NCBI RefSeq assembly: GCF_949628265.1
Contig: NC_088790.1
Span: 29,578,545 to 29,642,544 of the forward strand
From: Cloeon dipterum
Lineage: Eukaryota > Arthropoda > Insecta > Ephemeroptera > Baetidae
Reading direction: 5' to 3'
DNA: 64,000 nucleotides
Position numbers and translations under genes: made by a program. The notes under the pieces were generated by a model. The model had not been told where the DNA came from, did no database searches, and saw nothing but the letters and a program-made list of their open reading frames with translations. This document shows, one piece after another, positions 45,901 through 55,589 of the stretch; the first letter of the stretch is position 1, and each line of letters starts with the position of its first letter.

Positions 45901-48038
45901 AAATGATCCATAGGGCCCATGATTGAAATTTGATCTTGGACCGGAGATATTGATAGCAGAAGCCAAAATGGAGGAAAACCCCCCAAAAAAACAATATTTT
46001 TGGACTTTAAATCAAATTACACTTTGAATTACACTTTTGAAAATTGAAGAAGCAATATTCTCAAGCTACCATTAATTATTACTTCCTTCCAAATGTTGTT
46101 CCACATAATTGTATCATTACTTTATGGATGTGTGCTGATTTGGGGCAGAGTTGCCCTGTCAGCCCATAATAAACTTAAATTTTGAAACTAAACATTAACG
46201 GCTTGGGGTATTTTGTTTAAAATTCCACAAAATGTTCTTCTTTTGAAACCAATCCGATATATCTTGGCGGCATTAATAGAAAAATGTCGGGTCGTGGTTA
46301 AATATTTTTTTTTTTGTAAATTTTGAGTTTTTCCAAAATTCATCCCTTTGAAAAATCGTACTAATTCGTACAAAGGTTTGATTTTGAAAAACCAGACACA
46401 GGAGCACGCGCCTCACCAAGGGGCATCGACTGGCGCAAGAATCGCCGCCCTCCGGCCCATAGGGCCCGGGCTGGGCCCCAAAAACAAAAATTTTGAAATG
46501 TCACACAAGTTTTTTCAAATTAAAAAATTAATAACTTGGCTCCTAAGGGCCGTAGCGTAAAAAACCACTGTGCACTGGACTTGCAGTAAAATTCTGCATT
46601 AAATGGACCCTGAAGAGGCCCACGTCCTCCCAAAACCGGCCCAAGGGCCCCCTTACTTCTGATTTTTTTTTGTGATTTGTGGGCCGGAAGGTGTTTTTGA
46701 CTTTATTTTCATTCCTTTTGCGCCAAATTTCGAAGAAGGAAAGACAGGGAAGCGGTTGGGTCTCAGGGCCCCTTTCGGTACCACTGTCGTGAGTAATTGT
46801 TTCCGTACCTCAACAGCTTCAGGCAGCTTTCCCATGAGAGCAAGGCACTCTGCCAAAATCGAGACAAACCGTTCCGGCTCTTGCTCAGGGTTGTCGTTGT
46901 TCAAATCCTCTGAAAGGCTGGAGTAGGCTTCATCAGGGTGAGTGCTAGGAGATCTAAATTAAATAAAAATCAGCAAATTATTAAATAAAGTTATTAAAAA
47001 TCTCACATAGTTGGCTGGGGCCCGATATCAACGCCCTTCTTTAAAGGAAGAGGGGCCTTCGCCCTTCCTGAACCTCGGACACCTGAACCCTGGCGTCTGA
47101 AGGTCTCGGCCTGCTGGCTGGGGTTCCGGTAGAGCTGCTGACTCAGCTCATTCATTAAAACCGAGTTCAGTTGCTGAAATTGGAATTTTAATTAAATTAA
47201 TTCGAGGGAAATCACTTATTAAACCTTCGACTTGTTTCTAAGCTCCGCAAATACGTCAGTCAGCGCTCCAACGTCTTTCAAGGAGTTACAGGACATGGCC
47301 AAAGACTTGGCCAGCAGCTGCGTGGCATGTAGGTAGTGCTTCTTGGAAATGTGACCCGTGATTTTTGAAGGCACGTCTCGGATTTTGTCTCTGTTACATT
47401 ATATTATATCGTAATTAAATTCTTAACTAGTTCAGTTAAGCTCACATTTCCTCTAATAAATAAAGGGTGTATTTCTGCTCAACTCCCTCAAGCCACAGTT
47501 TCTTCAGCTCCTCCCTCTTGCACCTCAGCAGCATTTTGCACGCAATCAGGTTTTCCTTCACAGATCTGATTTTGTCTCGAGAAGCCAGGACGTTGCTCGA
47601 AATTTTATCAAATGACTGGAGACAATTTAAAATTAATAAATTTCAATAAATATAAATAAATTTCTCCTCTTACTTGCATAACTTGATTAAGATCTTCATC
47701 ATTTAACGAAACCAGCTCGTCCAATCTTTTGTCACTTTTCTTGTACTCCTTCTCAAGCTTGGCCTTTTCCCGGTCTCGCTGCTCATTCGACTCGCTCGCA
47801 GATAGAGTCCTGATGACCGACATCAACAACCCGCTCTGCAATCAACAAGTTTTTATTTTGTGTATTTTTCCTTTACTTATTCAAACAAACAAAGGTAGAT
47901 AGATAACACAAGAAAACTTTATTACGGCTTAACGCAACAAGAGAAGCAAACATTCTTTGTTGAGCCATTTTTTTATCTTACCGATTCCCGCGGCTGTTTC
48001 ACTCCCCGCGGAGGCTTGGTCGGCGGATTGTACGACAT
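39977..48038 (-). CDS. Sec8: Exocyst complex component 4 (Sec8)
   Basis: Sec8 is a subunit of the octameric exocyst, which tethers secretory vesicles at the plasma membrane. Sixteen exons encode 936 residues: 48038-47982, 47835-47674, 47615-47446, 47390-47225, 47173-47007, 46953-46809, 45391-45305, 45255-45088, 45038-44908, 44851-44764, 43658-43540, 42981-42369, 41340-41152, 41095-40928, 40420-40214, 40150-39977. The N-terminal Sec8 domain (20-160) carries LLMSVIRTLS, RDREKAKLEKEYKKSDKRLD and the KLWLEGVEQKY helix. The helical C-terminal half includes HLRGFLKNFVDAYFIPQ and LLILHLEIRVQCFHYLLP, and the protein ends with an EYMNALQLLHRNRG block. Human EXOC4 has 974 residues, so this model is essentially full length. 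Introns near 41341-42368 and 45392-46808 hold dispersed repeats C and D. It is divergent with the DNLZ gene. Confidence 0.93.
40421..40927. other. Sec8 intron between the last exons
   Basis: About 500 bp. The segment 40665-40760 (agaccatcagaaatcaaac, cctggtttcagggacgtcag) resembles the family D repeat weakly; otherwise nothing is recognised. Confidence 0.4.
41341..42368. repeat. Sec8 intron with joined repeats D and C
   Basis: Repeat D (41610-41665: gatctcaggtcggggtaccc, ggtcgtcagggtacccc) is followed about 160 bp later by repeat C (41820-42080: aaggggcatcgattgg, gggtccatagggccccgcc). The same D-then-C order occurs at 45477 and 46380 in another Sec8 intron, suggesting one composite element. 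A near-perfect 22-nt palindrome (cctcaggtcgcgtgacctga, about 41495) lies just upstream. Confidence 0.65.
42982..44763. other. Sec8 introns around exon 43540-43658
   Basis: Two AT-rich introns (42982-43539 and 43659-44763). No repeat copy, exon or RNA gene was recognised beyond the exon between them. Confidence 0.55.
45392..46808. repeat. Sec8 intron 6 with repeats D and C
   Basis: Repeat D at 45477-45525 and repeat C at 46380-46700 in the same order as at 41610-42080, but about 850 bp apart rather than 160. The intervening part keeps long open frames on both strands with no family similarity, and a cccatagggcccatg block near 45910. It is probably one composite element with an internal insertion. 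Confidence 0.6.
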
Positions 48039-48310
48039 TTTCTCGATTTAATTCGTATTGAAAACGAAATTCAGTCAAATGTTGACATTATCAACGCTGT
48101 TTTCAGCCGATCTCGATCTACTGTTGCTGTTGCAGTCACACCCGAATACGCCCACTCTGAAGGGGGCGTAACCACGTGACCATAAAAATAAAAACACGAC
48201 AGAGACAGAGACTCACTAACACTAAAGTCGTGTTTTATTTTGGAATTTGCTTAAATGATAAATAAAAATTAGGTCTTCAGTGAAATTCAAGACATTTTCG
48301 ACTCGACAGG
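48039..48310. promoter_or_regulatory. Divergent spacer of Sec8 and DNLZ
   Basis: The start codons are 272 bp apart on opposite strands; both promoters must lie here. A G+C-rich tract with gggggcgtaaccacgtgacc (48162-48181) contains a CACGTG E-box. No TATA box is evident, consistent with a bidirectional housekeeping promoter. Confidence 0.5.
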
Positions 48311-48767
48311 ATGGTGAATAAGAATTATTAACTCATTTAGCACGGAATTTTATTTATTTTCTTAATATTTACAGACCCTGAAATTGCATCATCTCCGCGC
48401 AGCCTCAAGATTTCTTTCTCTGCAAAGACGTTTTATTTCCAGTTATACCAAGCCACCAATTTTGCAGAGTGCTCCAAATTTTTCAGTGCCGAAATTGTAC
48501 AAATTCAGCCCGCTTCATTTTAATTTTTCTCTCCGGCTGTGCAGTTCGGACTGTTCAGAGAGCAAAGGTGTGCCGCTTGGAAAGCTTGAAGGACGGTTTA
48601 ATTTGATTTACACGTGTGGAGTGTGCAGCCACCGGAACTCGCATTTTATTTCGAAACACGCGTACGAGAAGGGTGTCGTGATAGTGACTTGCGAGGGATG
48701 CAAAAATAGACATTTGATCGCCGATCATTTAGGCTGGTTCCAAGACTTCCAGGAAAAGAATATATAA
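48311..48767 (+). CDS. DNLZ: DNL-type zinc finger protein, mitochondrial (Tim15/Zim17/HEP family)
   Basis: DNLZ keeps the mitochondrial Hsp70 mortalin soluble and active in the matrix. Two exons: 48311-48313, which contributes only the ATG, and 48375-48767, giving 131 residues. The N-terminus is rich in Arg and hydroxylated residues without acids (LRAASRFLSLQRRFISSYTK), a classic mitochondrial presequence. The zinc domain spans about 80-125: CGVC and CEGC supply four cysteines, with the family signature around YTCGVCSHRN and HLIADHLGWF. There is no other in-frame Met before the zinc finger in exon 2, which supports the start in exon 1. The gene is head-to-head with Sec8 and tail-to-tail with CWC15 (155 bp apart). 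Confidence 0.92.
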
Positions 48768-48922
48768 GAAATGATGGCTAAAAAGGGCCAGGTTGTGCAG
48801 AGGATTAAACCAACGATTTTTGAATATTCAGAATAAAGAGTTAAATTTGTTAGCAATCACATTATTCCTATGTTTTTATTTCTTTACAATTAAGTTCTTA
48901 AATTTAAACCACAAAAAGTCCT

Positions 48923-49809
48923 TTATTTGATGTACTTCTCCATGAATTTGCGGTGGAAATCTGAGCGAAGGGAATCATTGATGAACTGAGGCTCGTTTTT
49001 ATTCGGCTCGGAGCGAGCGCAGTTCTTGAACACCACATCGTCGTCCCACCTCCTTTTCACCTGAAATTTGAATAAAAATAAACAATCAGTCCCGTGAAAA
49101 TCTAGCCAATCCTGTAAACAACCTTGAGATCTCCTTTCGGCGCCTGTCCTGAATAGTTTAGCAAGGGATTGCCGCTGAGTATGTTTTCCATTCGAATCCG
49201 TTCCTCCTCCATCCGCTTCTCGGCCTCCTTTCTCGCGTTTTCGGTCGCCCTCTCCTTTTTAATCCGGTTCAACTCGGCCATCAGCTGTGCAGTGTCGTCG
49301 TCGTCAGAGTCGCTGGCGTCCGAATCGTCCTCGTCGATTGGGTCATCGGCGTCGAGGTTGGCAGTCGACATTTGATCCGTTCTTGCTCTTTTGCTGCTTG
49401 TCGAGCCGCCCGCCGCAATCGCCATCGGCGCTGAAGGTCTGAAAATATTGTAAATTCACATTTCTGGCTGCTTGCACTTTAAAATTAAAACACTCACTGC
49501 ACTTCTGGTGCGTGGTCTCGAGTTCTCTTTTCACGGACAACAGCCTTCTCTCTTTCCTCGAGTTCTTTGCGGAAGTCGCGGCCGCGGATCTCGTCTGAGG
49601 TACCTTGTCCGTGTTCTCTGCAAAATGGAAGAACCGTAAACTCTGTTTTTTTTTATTTGTTTGATTTGTAGGTCTCACCTGTATTTCAATTTGGTGTGCG
49701 ACGCTAAATCTCTGGCCGAGTACTGTTTGGACATGGCACTCAGGTCTTTTTCCCCGCGTCCCGTGCCACCGCGGGCGGGCTCGAATGTGGGGCGAGCAGC
49801 AGTAGTCAT
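48923..49809 (-). CDS. Cwc15: Spliceosome-associated protein CWC15
   Basis: CWC15 is a component of the Prp19-associated complex in the active spliceosome. Four exons (49809-49679, 49617-49498, 49438-49123, 49060-48923) encode 234 residues. The start [15 protein letters not shown] and the end [15 protein letters not shown] ... [11 protein letters not shown] are near-invariant family signatures. The middle has the acidic block [17 protein letters not shown] (about 115-132) and the helical KKERA ... [13 protein letters not shown] segment (about 140-185). Human CWC15 has 229 residues, so the model is complete. Confidence 0.96.
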
Positions 49810-51079
49810 TTTTGATCAGGAAAATTGACCTGCAAACAAAATTTGAATCGAGTTAGGCGAGAACGAGACAAACTTGTAAACTGATTTTATGCCAAACATT
49901 TTTATAACATCAAAATTATACCTTTGCAGAAATTACGACTGGTATGTATTCTATAAATGCTTTCCTCAACGATAAGAGACAGCAAAGTCTGCAGTTGGCC
50001 TCACGTTCGACAAGAAGAGAGAGGCAAAATTTGTAAACAAGAATTGACAAAACACGAACGTCTTAAAAATAAATATGGCCGCCCATTCATTGCCTGACTC
50101 GCCTACTCTTGTTTGTTGTTTGGATTTCGTGCGACACGCCTCTCTATACCAACGTAACAGAAGAGCCAAACAGTACAATCAGAAATATAATCAGAAATGG
50201 TCTCAAAACTAACATTAAGAGATTAAAAATGGTACAAATTTGTAATTCTGATTTATTTGAAATGCAGGAAGGGTTGAAATCCCTATTTAAAAGATCCGCA
50301 TCCATGATTGTTGATGGCAAGCAATTTAATAAATCAAGGTGTTTGTGTTGGCATAACTGTTTTCCAGTGAGCATTGTGAGCAAACTTCTCATCGACACAC
50401 ACGTTTAAGCAACAGCAGCTTGTAAACTGATCACAACGATGACGTCGCATGCACATTGGCCAATCAAACAACTTGAAATTTTCTGTGTGTAAAAGAGACA
50501 GCATATGATTGGCTAAATTCATCGAGAGACACCTATGAAAAATATGTGAAGCTTTAAACTAACAACACGAACCTCGATGGCTTCACGGTATAACTAGGAC
50601 TGGCGGACACCACCATGTGTACCGACGGGAAACCCACTTCCCCTCTCTCAGCTATACGCGCCGTATAGCAGAGTGCATGCGGCTCATTGTCAGTATTTTA
50701 AGATGATTTAAAAAAATGGACCTTGAAGTTTATCCTCATTTACAGCTGAAGAAAATTAAAAAGTATAATATTTTTAATAAAATACTTACAGATTTAATTC
50801 TGAATTATTTATTTTTTACGAAAATTGTTTAATTAATATTACTTCAAAAAATCCGCACAATATGTTTTTTTTAATCTCAGTTGCGAGGGTTAAAGCGACG
50901 ACTGACCATTTTCACTGGCTCTCTACTGTTGACTGGCGTTAAGGGATGCTACACTCAATACACTATAAAATTAATAATTACCAGCCCGTTGGCTCGCATT
51001 GTTAAGGCATTCTCAGGGGTGTCAAAGCAATGGGAGGTATTTGAGCAGTTCGGAGTTCTAATACTGGCCACACAATATG

Positions 51080-51390
51080 TCAGAGATGGCAAAAAGTTTA
51101 GTGACTCGAATTGCTCAAATTGCTCAACGGGCTGGGAGGCGCACCGGCGCCGACTCGCTACTTGCTGGTTTGCACCTTTCCAGCATGCGCGTGATTTGGC
51201 TTCACGGGACAAAAAATGTGTAGCGTTTCAATGCAGTCCTCGGTGCGGAGGCAAGTGGCCCTTGAGTGGGCTGGGTCCCTGTGCGGCCTGGTGCGCCCAT
51301 GTTATCCGTTCGCGGTGTTATTGGCACCCGGGTTTCAGCATTTCGTGCCAGTGCAGTGCGCGCCCTTCCCGATCCTTGAACAGGGATACA
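51080..51390. repeat. Repeat block G (minus orientation)
   Basis: Includes ccagcatgcgcgtgatttgg and cggtgcggaggcaagtggcc. The reverse complement recurs at about 56460-56630 and 63290-63510. In those two copies it lies directly upstream of block F. It is non-coding as far as can be read. Confidence 0.65.
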
Positions 51391-51544
51391 AAAGAGCAAA
51401 AAAAATGTTCATATTTTCTCCTTTAAAAAATGGGAGTAACCAGTAAAATTCGAAATTTTTTATTTTTGGGCACCTTTTTTTTGTCAGAAAAGTCAATGAA
51501 AAATTGAGCAATTTGGGTTATCTTTTGATTTTATATAATTTAAA

Positions 51545-53265
51545 AACGTTTGGGGTGGAGGTGAAGGGTAAACACCCCGAACCCCTTCAGTTGGTTAGGG
51601 AAGGTAAAAGAAGAGCTCAACGGTGGGTATTGTTTGCAATTCTAGTGGTTAGAACTCGAGATTTCAAGTTGCAAAAGTAACGATACAAGAAAATTTCCTA
51701 TTTTTTGACTTCCAGATTGAAATGGAATTTCTTGATAAATATCCATCTTATTAAAATATACTGCAAAGTAATCGGTACATGCAAACCTTCACAGCGGCAT
51801 TTTTGCAATGCGGTAATCGCAGTTTTTAAAATAATACCTGGCTCGCAATAACTGGCGGCTGCGGCTGGCTTAAAATTTGAGCAAAAAAGGCGGCGCGGCG
51901 CTCACTCGCTCAGACCTCTAATTTTATGGCATAAAACGCAACTTAAAGCTTGCCAGCAAGGTTCACTAATTTTGCAATGTGCAAAAACTAACCACTGAAT
52001 TTGCGTATAAATCCAGCGGGATAATCCACCAGTTTTAGATTTTTCTGCATTTTCCGATAATTCCGGAAAGGAAAACACCTCACCTACGCATACATATCAT
52101 CCACCTTCATATTTATACTCTTTGTGATGCAACTTTTAAAAATGTTTTGTAATGAAAAATTAAATAAATTTGTGCAGTGATGGAAACAATTCAAACCTTT
52201 ATGAAGAGTAAAATAAGGATCTGAAATTCTTTTTTCCACCGCAAAAATCCATTCAGGGCTAAACCGGGTGCCGCGCTTCTCATGAGCAGAGAAAACTCCT
52301 TGCTTGATGATTTTAGATAAACACATGAGCTCGGTAAAAATATGCATAGACTCGCAGAACTTGAATGCTTCCTGTTCCTGTTAATATCAACAGACAACTT
52401 CTTCAGAGTCGCAATATATTTTCGACAGCGTTAAGGAAAGAGCAGCCCCACGACAGATGTTGATGCGGTGGGCGGCGAGTAGCAAATATGAGCAAATAAT
52501 GTTACACGACGTCGCATACAAGCCACTAACTCTCCCCTCCACACAGTCGAGAGGGGGAATAATGCCTTTAATAAAGCAAATAATGAAAAGTTGTTCCCGT
52601 TAATTCATTTTCTCTTAAAACTTCCAGCCTTTCTCGCTATTAAACAATGAATATTCTTGAACGAAGGGAATATAGCGCGCATGATGTTTTTTGCCGCCTG
52701 CGCAGAACCGTGAGCGTTACTACAGACGTAAAGCACTGTGCGGTGTCAATTAGAATTACCATGGTAACCGCATTTTTTTAAATCAAAAACCGCAACCGCA
52801 CCACAACCGCATCGGATTTGACCAAAACCGCAGTAGTTGCAGTAACCGCAAAATTACCGCAAAACCGCCATTCATTTAATGTATTAGAACAAAATTTTTT
52901 GTTTTTGCAAGGCTTTAAATTTCATTATTTCTGCGTGCAACTCCAAATCTCGGGTTTCAACCATCATAATTGCAAAAAGTCGAAAATGAATCACATTTTA
53001 TAGCTCTGGATAATTTTATTAATTTACTTTTTATTAAAAAACCATACTTTTAGTTTTGTTTGAATGGGCGGGGTGGTAATTCAGTATAAATTTAGGATGA
53101 TTTTAATTGTTTTGAAGCCAAGTCGATGCAAATAGAAGCAGGTTAATTTTTTATTAAAATTATAGCAATGAGGGTAAGCTCGCCATAATAACTTTGGCTG
53201 CTTAGTGCAGGTTAAGGCGAGTCTAACGGTGGAAATTTTTGCATTTCTGATGGTTGGAACGTTTT
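51545..53265. repeat. Composite repeat H, copy 1
   Basis: About 1.7 kb, directly repeated at 61805-63240. Order: an E arm (ggggtggaggtgaagggtaaacaccccgaa start region), a segment with ggctcgcaataactggcggc, a coding-like fragment on the minus strand (about 52190-52400), a tract rich in aaccgc units (52760-52870), and an E foldback pair (52915-53265). Copy 1 carries extra sequence at 51880-52150 relative to copy 2. A truncated third copy of the coding-like part is at 53275-53402. Confidence 0.7.
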
Positions 53266-53514
53266 TTTATGTGGGTAGTAATTGAAACAATTCAATCCTT
53301 TTTGAAGAATAAAATGAGGATGTGAAATTCTTTTTTCCACCGCAAAAATCCATTCAGGGCTAAACCGAGTGCCGCGCTTCTCATGAGCAGAGAAAACTCC
53401 TTAAAGGCTTTTTTGCGTTATAGGAATGGTCGTCCTGAAATTTAGAGAATTTTGAGTAATTTTTCGAATTATTGTTTATTTCTTTCTTTCTCGCAACACA
53501 TGCTATCTTAATTA

Positions 53515-54213
53515 CTACCCGCTCTTCATTCTTTTCGATAAAGGCTGGTCTGCTTTCAAATCTCCCTCGTTTTTTTCAGGCGGCTGTGTTTGTGGCCGGG
53601 CAACTGCATTTTGATTGGCGTGGAAGACATATCGCTTTTTTCTTTGGAAACTTTGTAATTTATCCCACCGTCTTTTGCCACAGGCCTCCATCTTTTTGTA
53701 TATACTGCACAAAATATAAAAAATTAGTGTGATTTGTTACTAAAGCCCATGATACTTACAGACTTTCATTTGGCTGAGAACCCTCAGCACTTAATTCAAC
53801 CTTGACCTTGGCCTCAGTCGGGTCTCGCCTGCGAGTGATTTCCTCCTTTGCTAAAAAGAGCAAATTCTCGATATTTTTGCCTTTATCAGGCAATTCAGCG
53901 AGCCATTTTGGGCTACATGGGACAAATATACGCAAAGTTTTTAGAAAAATTTGCTAGCCATAAAAATCATAACATTTTACCTCGAAATTAGACCTGTTAG
54001 TCGTTTAACAGTGTCAGTGAGCTCTGCATCAGTCTTGAGATTCATATTTGGCATCGAGAAAAAGGGAAATATCAGTTGAAATACTGACAATGTGGGTAGA
54101 GATCTGTTGAGCAGGTCCAGGTCGTGATCACGCGAGGATTCAGCGTCCAAAATAGCATCAGAAACAATAATACTATACCACACCAACAAAGTGGCCACAC
54201 ATGATGGTAACAT
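53515..54213 (-). CDS. Unrecognised three-exon gene, basic C-terminus
   Basis: Exons 54213-53981, 53912-53760 and 53704-53515 join in frame with good splice sites (tcgag|gtaaaa, tgtag|c, ct|gtaagt, gtgcag|t) to give 191 residues. The first Met starts MLPSCVATLLVWYS; a start at 54054 (MPNMNLKTDAELTD) would give 138 residues and looks equally likely. The second exon encodes SPKWLAELPDKGKNIENLLF, which reads like a helical globular domain. The last exon is basic and polar (GKRRWDKLQSFQRKKRY, SKRMKSG), as in a nuclear or RNA-binding tail. I recognise no family. It stands between repeat blocks, but its sequence is not repeated elsewhere in the window. Confidence 0.6.
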
Positions 54214-55589
54214 ATTATTAAATCAACCGCTGATCTATGGTTATATTGATACTGTTACGTGATTGTGGATTCCATCATCTTTCCCTTTCAAATATGATAA
54301 TTTGGTCGTGCTACTTTACGCCCTTTCTCTTTCCCATTATCATTTTAGGGACGGCATCGGTTAAATCAAACGTAGATATATACCCATTCGATTCTTCACA
54401 GTTAAGTTGGCATGACAGAATGTGTTGATCACTCCTAACGCCCAAGAAACTCATCGTCCCAGATAAGAGCTTCCGGACCAAGCCATAGGTGTCACTTCGA
54501 TCGTCTTGAGGACCTCTTAGAGGTGTTTTGTTGGCGTCAGTAAGTCACACCCACCAAACTTCACCACAATAGCTATTCAAAACTACTAACGCGGCACCTA
54601 TACGGTTTGCTCCGGAAGCTCTTAGCTGGGACGAGTTAAGGCCATAAGAATATGATCCCCCTGGCCCTGGCAAAGTGCGCGGAATTTTGAATTAGGGCAG
54701 CAGTAATCAAATTTCTGCTTGGTCCCTCCTCGTTACATACCTATGAATGAATTAAATAATTTATAAGACGCCAAAGGTGTTCAACACCAGACATATTTAT
54801 GTAGATATATACACACACATATATTAATTAAATTTGGAATCCATGCAATTTGAAAATTGATCGAATTATGTAAGCGCACGCGCGGGCGCGAGACGAAGAG
54901 TTGAAATGGAGCTGCCGCTATCCACTATTAACAACGAACTCAATAGTTTCCCGTTGCGTCCAGGGTTGCGTTTGCTTACCACCAATTTTTTTCACCACTG
55001 GTTTTTAACGATTTTAATCAATAAATTTTTAACAATTTCTTGCGCAAGAAATAAATTCATTCCATTTTCACTCTCTGAAAATCTAAAATTTTCGTCGGGA
55101 TGGTCAAAATTTCCTCCACTGTGCAGATTTTTTCTTTTAAATTGCTATTTTGCTAACACAATTTATCCAAAAACTTCTCTCTGCCAATTTTTTGAGACGA
55201 TCGAGGTTATAGGCTAATAATTAGAAAAAAATTGAAAAATAAGGGGAAAACTTTTCCTACAAGAAACTGGCAAAAATTTAAAAAAAAAAGTTAAGTATCA
55301 CTGCACTGCATTTTAAAAAAATGCGGGTTTTTTGCAACCCTGGTCTCGATCTCGACCCAAAGTATAGTCCAACGCGCGCAGCGTGACGACGAAAGTTTAG
55401 GCGAAAATGTTTTTTGCGGTGGTGACAAATCCGTCAGCGCCTGATTCTCGCTTTTTGGCCGTGCGGGCCTAATGGTGGCAGCCTGATTCGCAGCAGCGGC
55501 AGGGCAGCGAGTCGGCAAGTGTCCTTTTCCGTGGCATATGGTGCATGGCTACGCGGGACGATTGCTCATTATCAGTAAATTGCGGTATA
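54214..55589. other. Spacer with a small inverted-repeat element
   Basis: The upstream flank of the three-exon gene, a 181-bp TIR element (54454-54634), an open frame at 54906-55217 (+) without similarity, and a family B-like right end at about 55318-55345. No supported gene. Confidence 0.45.
54454..54634. repeat. Short TIR element
   Basis: The left end tcgtcccagataagagcttc and the right end gaagctcttagctgggacga are inverted copies with one mismatch over 24 nt; the inversion continues weakly inward (ccataggtgtc against ggcacctatacgg). It has the structure of a very short MITE. No other copy was seen in the window. Confidence 0.75.

Larger units (their letters stand above)
49810..53514. other. 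Repeat-rich spacer after CWC15
   Basis: CWC15 promoter and possible 5' UTR introns lie to about 50000. At 50229-50408 (+) there is a 59-codon open frame (start MVQICNSDLFEMQEG) with no sure identity. From about 51080 on, the stretch is made of dispersed repeat blocks shared with 56.4-57.2 and 61.8-64.0 kb (listed separately). I find no intact transposase. Confidence 0.5.

Noticed and set aside
54906-55217. 103-codon plus-strand frame
   Set aside because: AT-rich, Phe/Leu-rich, no splice or family support, ends next to repeat B remnants.
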